NCBI RefSeq assembly: GCF_037026715.1
Contig: NZ_JBANCG010000005.1
Span: 372,001 to 436,000, forward strand
Length of the DNA stretch: 64,000 nt
Reading direction: 5' to 3'
DNA from: Breoghania sp037026715
GTDB lineage: Bacteria; Pseudomonadota; Alphaproteobacteria; Rhizobiales; Stappiaceae
Part shown: one piece after another, positions 51,065 to 61,900 of the stretch
Position numbering within the stretch: the stretch's first letter is position 1
How the letters are laid out: each line of letters starts with the position of its first letter
Position numbers and translations under genes: made by a program
Notes under the pieces: generated by a model
Databases searched by the model: none
What the model was told of the DNA's origin: nothing
The model's input: only the letters and a program-made list of their open reading frames with translations

Positions 51065-52201
51065 TCAGCCACCCAAGAGATGCTTCACATCATTGAACGT
51101 TGCGAAGATCATCAACATGAAAACCAGCGCAAGTCCAACCCTGAAACCGAAATCCTGAACCTTTTCAGGCAGAGGCCGCCCGAAAGCGGCCTCATAGGCA
51201 TAAAATAGCAGATGCCCGCCATCGAGCATCGGGATCGGCATCAGGTTGATGAGGCCGATACTGACCGAGAGGACCGCGGCGAGGTTCAGCAAGGCGGCCA
51301 GACCGAGCGTCGCCACCTGTCCGGAGAACTGCGCGACCCGAATCGGCCCCCCGAGCTGATCGGCGGATTCGCGCCCAGCGAAGATGCCTCCGATGTAGGC
51401 GCCCGTGCGTGCGACGACGTACCAGGTCTCCTTCGCGCCCTCCCCGACCGCCTCGACCGGATTGTAGCTCACCGTATAACGATCGTCAGGCCGCGTGTTC
51501 TGCCGCAGCCCAAGCATGCCCACCTTTTGCGCATTGCCGAACTGGTCGGTGAACTCGCGCAGCTTCGGCGTGGCGACGAGATCGACCGGTGTACCGTTGC
51601 GCTCCACCGTGATCTCGAGAGGAACACCGGCGCTGACGGTCACGATCCGCTGTATGTCGGCAAAACTGCGGATCGCCTCGCCGTCTATCGACCGGATCAC
51701 ATCGCCGGGCTCGAAGCCGGCTTCGGATGCGGCGCTTTCGGCCTGAACGGAATCGACCCGCGGCACCGTGTAGGTGCGACCGTAGATCGTGAAGAGCGCG
51801 GCGAAGATGACGATGGCGAGAATGAAGTTGGCAATCGGTCCGGCCGCGACGACCGCAGCCCGCTGCCAGACAGACTTGGCATGGAAGTTACCCTCGCGCT
51901 CTTCCTCGCTCATGCGACTGACGGCTTCGCGATCGGGCACCGAGGCTGCGTTGTCGTCGCCGGCGAACTTCACGTAGCCACCCAGCGGAATCATCGAGAT
52001 TTTCCAGCGGGTGCCGTGACGATCATCGAATCCGACGAGTTCCCTCCCGAATCCGACGGAGAACGCGGCCACCTTCACGCCGCACCAGCGCGCGACCAGG
52101 AAATGCCCAAGCTCGTGGAAGAACACGACGATGGTCAGCACAAAAAGAAAAGGGACCAAGTATCCCCACGCCAGAGTGCCGATATCAGTCAGTATAGCCA
52201 T
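51065..52201 (-). CDS. rseP: Site-2 metalloprotease RseP
   Basis: A 378-residue inner-membrane zinc protease. HELGH (about 29-33) in the first membrane helix and LMPIPMLDGGH in the third give the metal site; a PDZ domain lies between (GFEPGDVIRSIDGEAIRSFA). Only one PDZ domain is evident where E. coli RseP has two, usual for alphaproteobacteria. It cleaves anti-sigma factors and leftover signal peptides. Confidence 0.95.
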   Translation of the reverse strand: MAILTDIGTLAWGYLVPFLFVLTIVVFFHELGHFLVARWCGVKVAAFSVGFGRELVGFDDRHGTRWKISMIPLGGYVKFAGDDNAASVPDREAVSRMSEEEREGNFHAKSVWQRAAVVAAGPIANFILAIVIFAALFTIYGRTYTVPRVDSVQAESAASEAGFEPGDVIRSIDGEAIRSFADIQRIVTVSAGVPLEITVERNGTPVDLVATPKLREFTDQFGNAQKVGMLGLRQNTRPDDRYTVSYNPVEAVGEGAKETWYVVARTGAYIGGIFAGRESADQLGGPIRVAQFSGQVATLGLAALLNLAAVLSVSIGLINLMPIPMLDGGHLLFYAYEAAFGRPLPEKVQDFGFRVGLALVFMLMIFATFNDVKHLLGG

Positions 52202-52324
52202 TCACCTAACCGCTTTGCTTCAAGTCCCGCACCGTAACACAGGAGGGTTACCGAATTCGAATCCGGCCGAAGACAACTTCGAACGTCCACTCTCCGCTCC
52301 CACCGCGGCGCGAATGAGGCGGGA

Positions 52325-53566
52325 TCAGGGCCAGCCGGCCGACGCGGAAAAAGTCTTCTCGCCAATCCCGGCGACCGCCTCGCGCGCTCGCTCCCGGCCG
52401 ATCCGGTCGAGCGAAAGCGCCGCATCGAGACTGTCCGGCTCGCGGAGATCGCCCGCCCGTTCCGCCGTCTCGATGACGTTGCGAACGACGGGGACGATAT
52501 CGCCAAAGCCGATCTGTTTTTCAAGAAACGCCGCGACCGCGATCTCGTCGGCAGCATTGAGCAAGGCCGTCGCCCCCTGCCCCCTCATCAGGGCCTCCCG
52601 CGCCAGCAAGAGCGCGGGAAAGCGGTCCGTATCCGGACGTTCGAAGGTCAACGTTCCAAGATCCGCGAGGTCGAGCCTGCGCGTCGGCACCTCGATGCGC
52701 CGCGGCCAGGCCATGCAGTGGGCAATGGGCGTGCGCATGTCGGGCGCGCCCAGCTGCGCCAGCAGCGAACCGTCGCAATATTGCACGAGGCCATGCACCG
52801 TGGATTGCGGATGGACCAGCACGTCCAGTTGATCCGCTTCAAGCGGGAACAGATGGAACGCCTCGATGATCTCGAAGCCCTTGTTCATCAGCGAGGCGGA
52901 ATCGATCGTGATGCGCGCGCCCATCGTCCAGTTGGGATGACGAAGCGCAGCCTCGGGCGTGGCCGCCGCAATTTCAGACCTGGTCCATGTGCGGAAAGGG
53001 CCACCCGAGGCGGTCAGGATCACCTTCTCCACCTGCCCGGCATTGGCCGTCTCGAAGACCTGGAACAAAGCGTTGTGTTCGGAATCGACCGGCAGGATGG
53101 TCGCACCGCAGCGCGCAGCTTCGCGCATCACGAGACCGCCCGCACAAACGAGCGATTCCTTGTTGGCGAGCGCCACGGCCCGCCCCTGCTGCACGGCGGC
53201 CAGAGTGGGAGCGAGCCCGGCCGCCCCAACGATCGCGGCAACGACCATGTCGGCCGGCATTCCGGCGGCCTCCACGACCGCCGCCTCTCCTGCGGCGGCC
53301 TCGATCCCGGTTCCGGCCAGCGCGTCGCGCAGATCCTCCAGGCGAGACGGATCCGCCACGACCGCCCGTTGCGCTCCAAGCTCCCTTGCCTGGTGCGTGA
53401 GGCGTTCGACATTCCGGTTGGCCACCAGGGCCACAACCTCGAAGCTGTCGCGGTGCCGGCAGATCAGATCGACCGTATTACAGCCGATCGACCCGGTGGA
53501 TCCGAGCACGACGACGCGCAGCGGATTCTCGCGCCGCTCAAGTGACACATTCACGACTTCGGACAA
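52325..53566 (-). CDS. dxr: 1-deoxy-D-xylulose 5-phosphate reductoisomerase
   Basis: A 413-residue enzyme of the MEP isoprenoid pathway, NADPH-dependent. NADP site VVVLGSTGSIG; metal and substrate sites VDSEHNALFQ, ILTASGGPF and ARITIDSASLMNKG. Supplies precursors for undecaprenyl phosphate made by the nearby uppS product. It lies between cdsA and rseP in the usual order. Confidence 0.97.
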   Translation of the reverse strand: MSEVVNVSLERRENPLRVVVLGSTGSIGCNTVDLICRHRDSFEVVALVANRNVERLTHQARELGAQRAVVADPSRLEDLRDALAGTGIEAAAGEAAVVEAAGMPADMVVAAIVGAAGLAPTLAAVQQGRAVALANKESLVCAGGLVMREAARCGATILPVDSEHNALFQVFETANAGQVEKVILTASGGPFRTWTRSEIAAATPEAALRHPNWTMGARITIDSASLMNKGFEIIEAFHLFPLEADQLDVLVHPQSTVHGLVQYCDGSLLAQLGAPDMRTPIAHCMAWPRRIEVPTRRLDLADLGTLTFERPDTDRFPALLLAREALMRGQGATALLNAADEIAVAAFLEKQIGFGDIVPVVRNVIETAERAGDLREPDSLDAALSLDRIGRERAREAVAGIGEKTFSASAGWP

Positions 53567-53632
53567 TTTCCTGTTCCCGTATCAGCTTCGCCGCAGGCAA
53601 CGCGCAGGCTCACGACGAAGGAAACGGCCTTG

Positions 53633-54484
53633 CTACTGCATCGCAAGACCAAGCGACGGATCCCCGCCGCCGCTCGCGGCCAATCCGATGGCGTAAGCCG
53701 CGACAGTCGCGGCCAACAGACCGTCGACCCGGTCCATGATACCACCGTGGCCGGGGATGAGCGTTCCTGAATCCTTCACGCCGAAATGGCGCTTGAGCGC
53801 CGATTCCGCCAGATCGCCGAGCTGCGACGCAACGGAGAGCGGCAATGCGACCAGCGCGACGACCAGCGGCGCCCCTATCCCGCTGATCATCGAGACCGCC
53901 CACGCAGCCAGCGCGCCGCCAGCAAGCCCGCCGATCGCGCCGGACCAGGTCTTCTTCGGAGAAACCGCCGGCCAGAGTTTCGGCCCACCGAGGGTGCGAC
54001 CGACAAAATAGGCGGCGATGTCGGTTGCCCACGTCAGAGCCACGACGACGGCGACGGCCCACAGGCCGTTGTCGCCAAGCCGCAACGCACTGAGCGCGAT
54101 CACCGGCAATCCGGCATAAAGGACGCCGAGCGCGATCCATGGCGGCCGGCCGGACAGAAGCGACAGCAAGCCGACGATGATCATCGTATCGACGATGAAC
54201 ATCGCCGCGTAGAAATTGCTCGACCACCACACGCCGGCCACCGCTGCAACCAGACCGAAGGCGGCGAACAGCGCGACGAAATCCCTGCTATGGGTGATCC
54301 GGCTCCATTCATCGAGAACGAGCAGTCCCGCGACCGCGATGACGACGAGAAACAGCCAGCTCCCATACCAGACAACGAACAGAAAGAGGGGCGCAAGGAC
54401 AAGGGCGGAGACGACGCGCGTGACCAGATTTGATGGTCCGGCGGGCTTTTCTGGTTCCGTGCCGGATGTGTCGTCCCTGCTCAT
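53633..54484 (-). CDS. cdsA: Phosphatidate cytidylyltransferase
   Basis: A 283-residue membrane enzyme making CDP-diacylglycerol from phosphatidate and CTP. About eight membrane helices and the CdsA signature near the C-terminus (SALKRHFGVKDSGTLIPGHG followed by GIMDRVDG). ATG 54484 overlaps the uppS stop (ATGA), so the two are coupled. Confidence 0.95.
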   Translation of the reverse strand: MSRDDTSGTEPEKPAGPSNLVTRVVSALVLAPLFLFVVWYGSWLFLVVIAVAGLLVLDEWSRITHSRDFVALFAAFGLVAAVAGVWWSSNFYAAMFIVDTMIIVGLLSLLSGRPPWIALGVLYAGLPVIALSALRLGDNGLWAVAVVVALTWATDIAAYFVGRTLGGPKLWPAVSPKKTWSGAIGGLAGGALAAWAVSMISGIGAPLVVALVALPLSVASQLGDLAESALKRHFGVKDSGTLIPGHGGIMDRVDGLLAATVAAYAIGLAASGGGDPSLGLAMQ

Positions 54485-55251
54485 GGAGCGACCTGCGAAG
54501 ACACGCGGCCAAAGCGGCGTTCGCGCTTGGCATAAGCCGCAAGCGCCTTATCGAAGGCGGCTTCGTCATAATCTGGCCAGAGCGCAGGTTCGAAATAGAA
54601 TTCGGCATAGGCAGCCTGCCAGAGCAGGAAATTCGAAAGCCGCTGCTCGCCGCTGGTTCGGATGATCAGATCGGGATCGGGGATGTCGGCGGTATAGAGT
54701 CGTTCCGTTATCGCCTCGCTGCAGATCGCCTGCGGATCGAGCGTCCCGGCGGCAACGTCGTCGGCAAGGCGCCGCACGGCGTCGACCAGTTCCTGCCGGC
54801 TGCCATAGTTGAAAGCCACCACCAATGTGAGAGCGGTATTTTCGCAGGTGAGCCGTTCGGCTTCCTCCAGCAGAGCACGAATATCGCTCGCCAGCCCCTC
54901 CCGCGCGCCGATAACACGGACACGCACGCCGTTCTTGTGCAGATTGGCGAGATCCGTGCGCACGAAACGGCGCAGAAGCCCCAGAAGATACGAGACTTCG
55001 CTCGGCGGCCGGGACCAGTTTTCCGACGAGAAGCTGAAGAGCGTGAGGGTCTCTACACCCGTCTCGATGCTGCGCTGCACGATCCGGCGGATGACCTCGG
55101 CACCGCGCCGGTGTCCCTCGGTGCGGGGCAAGCCGCGCGCCTTGGCCCACCGGCCGTTGCCGTCCATGATGATGGCGACATGGCGAGGCACACAACCATC
55201 TGCGGACGGTTGCCGGGCGGCCAGATCACTCGCATCTGCGGTAAAGGTCAT
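54481..55251 (-). CDS. uppS: Undecaprenyl diphosphate synthase
   Basis: A 256-residue cis-prenyltransferase that builds the C55 lipid carrier for peptidoglycan and O-antigen. Family motifs: HVAIIMDGNGRWAKARGLP, TLFSFSSENWSRP and LIIRTSGEQRLSNFLLWQ, with the catalytic Asp in MDGNG. Between frr and cdsA, 4-nt overlap downstream. Confidence 0.97.
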   Translation of the reverse strand: MTFTADASDLAARQPSADGCVPRHVAIIMDGNGRWAKARGLPRTEGHRRGAEVIRRIVQRSIETGVETLTLFSFSSENWSRPPSEVSYLLGLLRRFVRTDLANLHKNGVRVRVIGAREGLASDIRALLEEAERLTCENTALTLVVAFNYGSRQELVDAVRRLADDVAAGTLDPQAICSEAITERLYTADIPDPDLIIRTSGEQRLSNFLLWQAAYAEFYFEPALWPDYDEAAFDKALAAYAKRERRFGRVSSQVAP

Positions 55252-55284
55252 AATGGTCCAGCCGTTTCTCCACGGAACGCCGCG

Positions 55285-55848
55285 TCAGACTTGAGAGATT
55301 TCCTTTTCCTTGCGCTCCACCACAACATCGATCTCGGCGATCATGTCGTCTGTGAGTTTCTGCACATCATCGGACAAGCCGCGCTGCTCGTCCTGGCTGA
55401 TCTCGCCGTCCTTCTCCAGCTTCTTCAGAAGCTCCATGCCGTCGCGGCGCACGTGCCGCACAGCCACGCGCGCCTGCTCGGCATACTTGTGCGCAACCTT
55501 GGCCAATTCCTGACGACGCTCTTCGTTCAGTTCGGGAATCGGAAGCCGCAGGTTCGTGCCGTCGATCACCGGATTCAGGCCGAGGCTGGAATTGCGGATG
55601 GCTTTTTCCACCGCACCCACCATGCCCTTGTCCCAGACCTGAATGGAGACCATGCGCGGCTCGGGAACCGAGATCGTGCCGACCTGGTTGATCGGCATCT
55701 GCTGGCCATAGGCTTCGACAGTGATCGACTCGAGCATGCTGGAAGAGGCACGCCCTGTGCGCAAGCCGGAAAGTTCCGTCTTCAGAACCGAAATGGCGCC
55801 TTCCATGCGGCGCTTCAGATCCTTGATGTCGAGTTGAGCGTCTGCCAT
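55285..55848 (-). CDS. frr: Ribosome recycling factor
   Basis: A 187-residue RRF, which with EF-G splits the post-termination ribosome. Complete length from ATG 55848; recognised by KRRMEGAISVLKTELSGLRT, the QVGTISVPEPRMVSIQVWD hinge region and LNEERRQELAKVAHKYAEQA. Directly downstream of pyrH. Confidence 0.97.
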   Translation of the reverse strand: MADAQLDIKDLKRRMEGAISVLKTELSGLRTGRASSSMLESITVEAYGQQMPINQVGTISVPEPRMVSIQVWDKGMVGAVEKAIRNSSLGLNPVIDGTNLRLPIPELNEERRQELAKVAHKYAEQARVAVRHVRRDGMELLKKLEKDGEISQDEQRGLSDDVQKLTDDMIAEIDVVVERKEKEISQV

Positions 55849-56015
55849 CGTTTCCTCTCGTGCATATCTGCGGTGCCGAAGCGCATCCTGCGCCGTCCGC
55901 CCCCTGGTCGGTCGCCGTTGAAGGCAGACAGTCAAGCCCGTCGTCGGCCCTGCCCGCCTTCAGCGGCCGACGCTTCGTGCCGCACCTTCGTGACGTTCGC
56001 CGTCTGATGTTCGGC

Positions 56016-56735
56016 CTAGTCGCTGACGATCGTCGCCCGCCCCTTGCCTCGCAGAACCTCCACGAGCGCGCCGGGGGTGTGAATCGAGAACACGATTACC
56101 GGAATAGCATTGTCGCGGGCAAGGGCTATCGCCGCCGCATCCATGATGTTCAGGCCCTTTGCCAGAACTTCCTGGTGCGTGAGCTTGTCATAGCGCACCG
56201 CATTCGGGTCTTTCTTGGGATCGGCGGAATAGATGCCGTCCACGTTGGTCGCCTTGAGAAGGGCATCGCATTCCATCTCCGCGGCGCGCAGCGCAGCGCC
56301 TGAGTCGGTCGTGAAGAACGGATTGCCGGTCCCGCCGACGAAGACGAGAACCTCGCCTGCCGCGAAGCGGTCATCGGCCGCGCGCTGCGTGAAGGTTTCG
56401 CAGATACTCGGCATCTGCACGGCGGAGAACACCCGCGCCGGGATCCCCTGCCCGCGCAGCGCATCGGCAAGCGCAAGGCCGTTCATGACCGTGGCGAGCA
56501 TGCCCATGTGATCGCCTGTCGCCCGCGACGCGCCCTTGGCCGCGACCTGGACGCCGCGAAAAATGTTACCGCCACCGACGACGAGGCCGATCCGCACCCC
56601 CAACCGGACCGCATCCGCGATGTCGTGGACGATACGTGCGACCACATCCGGGTCGATGCCGAAGCCCTGGCTTCCCATCAGCGCTTCGCCGGAGAGCTTG
56701 AGCAGAACGCGCCGCCAGCGCAGATCGTCGGTCAT
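56016..56735 (-). CDS. pyrH: UMP kinase
   Basis: A 239-residue bacterial UMP kinase of the amino acid kinase fold, making UDP. N-terminal LLKLSGEALMGSQGFGIDPD, GLVVGGGNIFRG and GTGNPFFTTDSGAALRA are typical. It lies 84 nt after tsf, behind a terminator, so it may need its own promoter or read-through. Confidence 0.97.
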   Translation of the reverse strand: MTDDLRWRRVLLKLSGEALMGSQGFGIDPDVVARIVHDIADAVRLGVRIGLVVGGGNIFRGVQVAAKGASRATGDHMGMLATVMNGLALADALRGQGIPARVFSAVQMPSICETFTQRAADDRFAAGEVLVFVGGTGNPFFTTDSGAALRAAEMECDALLKATNVDGIYSADPKKDPNAVRYDKLTHQEVLAKGLNIMDAAAIALARDNAIPVIVFSIHTPGALVEVLRGKGRATIVSD

Positions 56736-56782
56736 TCTTGTTTTCCTTTAGCGGGGAGTGAAGCGGCACCGATTGCAGACAT

Positions 56783-56812
56783 AAAAAGGGCGCCGGATCG
56801 CTCCGACGCCCC
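56783..56812 (-). terminator. Terminator between tsf and pyrH
   Basis: On the minus strand GGGCGTCGGA (56811-56802) pairs with TCCGGCGCCC (56797-56788, one G-U) around GCGA and is followed by TTTTT (56787-56783). It should end most rpsB-tsf transcripts. Confidence 0.8.
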
Positions 56813-56819
56813 AAAGGCT

Positions 56820-57746
56820 TTAGTTGCCGGAAGTCGCCGCTGCGACCTCGGCTGCGAAATCCGTCTCTTCTTTCTCGATACCCTCGCCAAGGGCATAGCG
56901 AACGAAGCCCGTCACCTTGACGGCGGTGCCAAGCTCCGTGGCAAGCGCGGCAACGGCGGCTTCCACGGTCTTGTCGGGGTCGATGACGAAGGCCTGCTTC
57001 AGCAGCGTCGACTCTTCGTAGAACTTGCGCATGCGGCCTTCCACCATCTTCTCGATGATGTTCTCCGGCTTGCCGGACTCGCGCGCCTGCTCCGAATAGA
57101 CCTGACGCTCGCGCTCGGCCACTTCCGGATCGACCTCTTCCGCGGACAGGGCCAGCGGGTTGGTCGCCGCGATGTGCATCGCGATCTGGCGGCCCAGAGC
57201 GGAAAGCTTGGCGGTGTCGCCGGTGGACTCCAGACCGACGAGCACGCCGATCTTGCCGATCCCGTCACCCGCGGCATTGTGCACGTAGGTGGCGACGACG
57301 CCGGCCGGAACCGAAACGGTCGCCGTGCGGCGCAGCGTCATGTTCTCGCCGATCGTGGCGATCAGGTCCTTGAGGGCAGCATCGATCGTGCCGGACTTGC
57401 CCGGATAGTCTGCAGCCGCAAGCTTCTCCACATCGCCATCGACGCCGAGAGCGGCCTTGGAAACGTCGGACACAAAGCCCTGGAAATTCTCGTTGCGGGC
57501 GACGAAGTCGGTCTCGGAATTGACCTCGACGACGGCGGCCTTGTTGCCGGCCTCTGCAACGCCCACGAGACCTTCGGCCGCAACGCGACCGGCCTTCTTC
57601 GCGGCCTTCGCGAGACCCTTGGTGCGCAGCCAGTCGATCGCGGCTTCCATATCGCCGCCGTTTTCGCTGAGCGCGTTCTTGCAATCCATCATGCCGGCTC
57701 CGGTCTTTTCGCGGAGCTCTTTCACCATCGCAGCGGTAATGGTCAT
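56820..57746 (-). CDS. tsf: Elongation factor Ts
   Basis: A 308-residue EF-Ts, nucleotide exchange factor of EF-Tu. Start ATG 57746 gives the expected N-terminus ITAAMVKELREKTGAGMMDC with the UBA-like domain; the TDFVARNENF motif of the core follows. Downstream of rpsB across 145 bp, the classical rpsB-tsf pair. Confidence 0.96.
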   Translation of the reverse strand: MTITAAMVKELREKTGAGMMDCKNALSENGGDMEAAIDWLRTKGLAKAAKKAGRVAAEGLVGVAEAGNKAAVVEVNSETDFVARNENFQGFVSDVSKAALGVDGDVEKLAAADYPGKSGTIDAALKDLIATIGENMTLRRTATVSVPAGVVATYVHNAAGDGIGKIGVLVGLESTGDTAKLSALGRQIAMHIAATNPLALSAEEVDPEVAERERQVYSEQARESGKPENIIEKMVEGRMRKFYEESTLLKQAFVIDPDKTVEAAVAALATELGTAVKVTGFVRYALGEGIEKEETDFAAEVAAATSGN

Positions 57747-57891
57747 CGGTGCCTCTCGTGATGCTGAGGATCCCCGACCAGCAGCAGCCCGCCGGGCATC
57801 ATACGTGAAACGACGGCCGCACAGCGGTCTGCCCGCCGGCGGCCCCTCGTTCTGTCTTCTACCGTGCCGCGCATGACGCGGCGACGAACGC

Positions 57892-58722
57892 TCAGGCCTC
57901 GCCGGCGGTCGTGTTCGCCGTCTCGGCGGTCTCGGTCGCAACGACCTCCTCGGCAGCCTCTTCGGCTTCCAGAGCCGGCTCGTCGAGCACCTCTTCAGCG
58001 GCACCGAGGTCAAGCCCCATGCCGCCCTGCGCGCGGGCGATGCCATCGATGGCGGCGCGCGAGATCAGATCGCAGTAGAGCTGGATGGCGCGGCCTGCGT
58101 CGTCATTGCCCGGAACCGGATAGGTGATGCCGGCCGGATCGCAGTTGCTGTCGAGGATTGCGGCAACCGGAATACCCAGACGACGGGCTTCCTGAATGGC
58201 GATGGCTTCGCGGTTGGTATCGATCACGAAGATAAGGTCGGGGATGCCGCCCATATCCTTGATACCGCCGAGGTTGCGCTCCAGCTTGTCGCGCTCGCGG
58301 TCCATGAAGAGCCGCTCTTTCTTGGTCAGCTTCGCGGTGACCTGCTCGCTGGAGAGCATCTCCTCGAGCTTGCGCAGACGCTGAATGGCGCCGGAGATGG
58401 TCTTCCAGTTGGTCAGCATGCCGCCGAGCCAGCGGGCGTTGACGAAATACTGCGCGGACTTGCGCGCGGCATCCGCCACCGGCTCCTGAGCCTGACGCTT
58501 GGTGCCGACGATCAGCACGCGGCCGCCGGCGGCGACCGTGTCGGAAACGGCCTTCAGCGCCTGGTGCAGAAGCGGAACCGTCTGCGACAGGTCGATGATG
58601 TGGACGTTGTTGCGCACGCCGAAGAGGTAATCACCCATCTTCGGGTTCCAACGGTGCTTCTGGTGACCGAAGTGGACGCCGGCTTCCAGCAGCTGGCGCA
58701 TGGTAAAATCAGGCAAAGCCAT
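57892..58722 (-). CDS. rpsB: 30S ribosomal protein S2
   Basis: A 276-residue S2. Family stretches: FTMRQLLEAGVHFGHQKHRW, RWLGGMLTNWKT and FVIDTNREAIAIQEARRLGI. A C-terminal acidic Glu/Ala/Thr-rich tail (from about 240) is longer than in E. coli. The 200 bp upstream (58723-58925) hold the rpsB leader and promoter; no other gene is seen there. Confidence 0.97.
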   Translation of the reverse strand: MALPDFTMRQLLEAGVHFGHQKHRWNPKMGDYLFGVRNNVHIIDLSQTVPLLHQALKAVSDTVAAGGRVLIVGTKRQAQEPVADAARKSAQYFVNARWLGGMLTNWKTISGAIQRLRKLEEMLSSEQVTAKLTKKERLFMDRERDKLERNLGGIKDMGGIPDLIFVIDTNREAIAIQEARRLGIPVAAILDSNCDPAGITYPVPGNDDAGRAIQLYCDLISRAAIDGIARAQGGMGLDLGAAEEVLDEPALEAEEAAEEVVATETAETANTTAGEA

Positions 58723-58925
58723 GCCTTGGTATCTCCGTTTTTCCGGTTAGCCTCCACGGAGCGGTAACGGGAAGACCCGATCACCGGATGGACAGAGGCG
58801 CAGTCGCGCCGCCCTGCTCCGCGTGTGGAATGGGCGCCTTATAGTGCGCGCGGAGAACCGTTTCAAGGCATCAATGGCACGAAGCAGGGAAGAAACCGGA
58901 TCAAGACGACGCAAAGGCCGCGAAC

Positions 58926-61900
58926 TCAGGCCATCTCCACCTGCACCACGCCCTTGATCGACTTCAGTGCGCTGGCGACCTGGGGTGAAATCTGGTAGCG
59001 GCCGGGAAGCTGTACCTCGACCTCGCGCGCACCGTCCTCAAGCAGGCAGACGACCGAGACATCGCTGTCGCCGCGATGGGAAAGATATCGTCTCAGGCTC
59101 TCCACGGGCGTGTCGTCGCGCAGGAAGATCTTGAGGCTCTTGTGGATGCGGTTGGCGACCACCTCAAGCGGCTCCACCGACTGGATGCGCACGCCGATCC
59201 CCTCCTCCTTCACCTCCGCGGCAACGATCAGCACGACCGACCGGCCCACCTCCAGAAGATCGCGGAACTGCGCCAGTCCTTCCGAGAACAGGACGGCCTC
59301 GTACTGGCCGGTGGGATCGGAGACGCGGACAATTCCCATCTTGTTGCCCGTCTTGGTCTTGCGCTCCTGACGCGATGTGACCGTTCCGGCCAGCCGCCCG
59401 GCGGCGGCGCCGCGCTTCACCGAGGCTTCGAAATCCGCCCACATCTGCACCCGCATGCGATCCATCACGCCGCGATACTGATCGAGCGGATGCGCGGACA
59501 GATAGAACCCGACGGCGGCGTGTTCCCGCGCGAGCTTTTCTTCCGGAAGCCACGGCTCCACCCGCGACAGACGCAGGGGCTCGGGCGCGCCCATGCCGAA
59601 GATGTCGCCCTGTCCCGAACTCGCGTTCTCCTCCGCGCGCTGCGCCTCGCCCATGATGCGGTCGATCCCGGCCATGAGCTTGGCCCTGTCCTTGTCGAGA
59701 CAATCGAAGCTGCCGGCGGCGATCAGGCTTTCCAGCGTGCGCTTGTTCATCTGCTTGGGGCTGATGCGGCGCGCGAAATCGCCGATGTCGCGGAACGGAC
59801 CGCCGGCCTCGCGGACGTTCTCGATATGCTCGACCACATGGCCGCCGACGCCCTTGATGGCGGCCAGCGAATAGATGATCGCCCCGTCCTGCACGTCGAA
59901 ATAGTGGCAGGAGCGATTGATATCGGGCGAGACGACATCGATGCCCATGCGCTGGGCCTCACGACGGAAATCGTTGAGCTTGTCGGTATTGCCCATGTCG
60001 AGCGTCATCAGCGCGGCCAGGAACTCGACCGGATGGTTCGCCTTCATCCAGGCGGTCTGGTAGGCGACAAGCGCGTAGGCGGCGGCGTGCGACTTGTTGA
60101 AGCCGTAATTCGCGAACTTGGCGACGAGATCGAAGATCGTCTTGGCCTGCGAGGCGGCGACCCCGTTCTTGGCCGCCCCCTCGACGAAGCGGGAGCGCTG
60201 GACCTCCATTTCGGCCGCGATCTTCTTGCCCATGGCGCGGCGCAGCAGGTCGGCGTCGCCGAGCGAATAGCCGGCGAGGATCTGCGCCAGCTGCATCACC
60301 TGCTCCTGGTAGATGATGATGCCGTGGGTTTCCTTGAGGATCGGCTCCAGCTTGGGATGCATGAAGTCCGGCTCTTCCTCACCATGCTTTCGCTTGTTGT
60401 AGGTGGGGATGTTATCCATCGGGCCCGGACGATAGAGCGCCACGAGGGCGATGATGTCCTCGAACCGGTCGGGCTTCATACCCGCGATGGCACGGCGCAT
60501 GCCGGCACTTTCCAGCTGGAAGACACCGACGGTCTCACCGTTCGTCAGAAGCTTGTAGGTCGGAGGATCGTCGAGCGGGATGGTGGACAGATCCACCTCG
60601 ATGCCGCGCCGCGCAATCAGCTTGACGCCCGTCGACAGCACCGTGAGCGTCTTCAGTCCGAGAAAGTCGAACTTGATGAGGCCGGTCTTTTCCACCCACT
60701 TCATGTTGAACTGGGTGACCGGCATGTCGGAGCGCGGATCGCGGTAGAGCGGGACGAGCTGCTCCAGCGGCCTGTCGCCGATCACGACACCGGCGGCATG
60801 CGTGGAGGCATGCCGGTACAGCCCCTCCAGTTTCTGGCCGATGGTGAGGAGCTTGTTGACGATTTCCTCGTCCTGCGCCGCCTGCTGCAGGCGCGGCTCT
60901 TCCTCGATCGCCTGTTTCAGCGTGACGGGATTGGCCGGGTTCTGCGGCACGAGCTTGCACAGCCGGTCGACCTGGCCATAGGGCATCTGCAGCACGCGGC
61001 CGACATCGCGCAGCACGACGCGGGCCTGCAGCGTACCGAAGGTGATGATCTGCGCCACCTGCCCGCGCCCATACTTCTCCTGCACATAGCGGATCACCTC
61101 TTCACGGCGGTCCTGGCAGAAGTCGATATCGAAGTCCGGCATCGACACGCGTTCGGGGTTGAGAAAGCGTTCGAACAGCAGATTGAAGCGGATGGGATCA
61201 AGGTCGGTGATGGTGAGTGACCACGCCACAAGCGAACCGGCGCCCGATCCGCGGCCCGGCCCGACGGGGATGCCGTGGGCCTTGGCCCATTTGATGAAGT
61301 CCGCAACGATAAGGAAGTAGCCCGGGAACTTCATCGAGGTGATGATGCCGAGCTCGAAATCGAGGCGCTTCTCGTAGTCCTCATGTTCATGCCCCGGCGC
61401 AAGCCCGTGCGCGGCGAGCCGCCTTTCAAGCCCCTCCCGCGCCTGGCGGGCGAGTTCGTCCGCCTCCGCCTGTTCCGCCTCTTCCGGATCGGCGTCGGCA
61501 CCGGCGAAGCGCGGCAGCAGCGGCGGACGCTTGGGCACGCGCACATGGCAGCGTCGCGCGATTTCGACCGTGTTTTCCGTCGCCTCAGGCAGATCAGCGA
61601 ACAGCTCGACCATTTCCGCGCGCGACTTGAAATAATGCTCCGGCGAAAGGTGCCGGCGATCGTCCTCAATGATGACGCGGCCTTCCGAAATGCAGATCAG
61701 CGCATCATGGGCTTCATAGTCGTCGGCGGTGGGGAAGAAGGGTTCGTTGGTTGCGACGAGAGGAAGAGACTCGTCATAGGCGAACTCGACGAACGCTCCT
61801 TCGCACTGACGCTCCTCCGCCATTCCGTGGCGCTGAAGCTCGACGTAGAGCCGGTCGCCGAACATTTCCTTCATGCGCCTCAGGCGTGCCCGCGCGACAT

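Noticed and set aside
59076..61220. Plus-strand frame of 714 residues opposite dnaE
   Set aside because: Antisense shadow; dnaE carries all expected motifs on the other strand.
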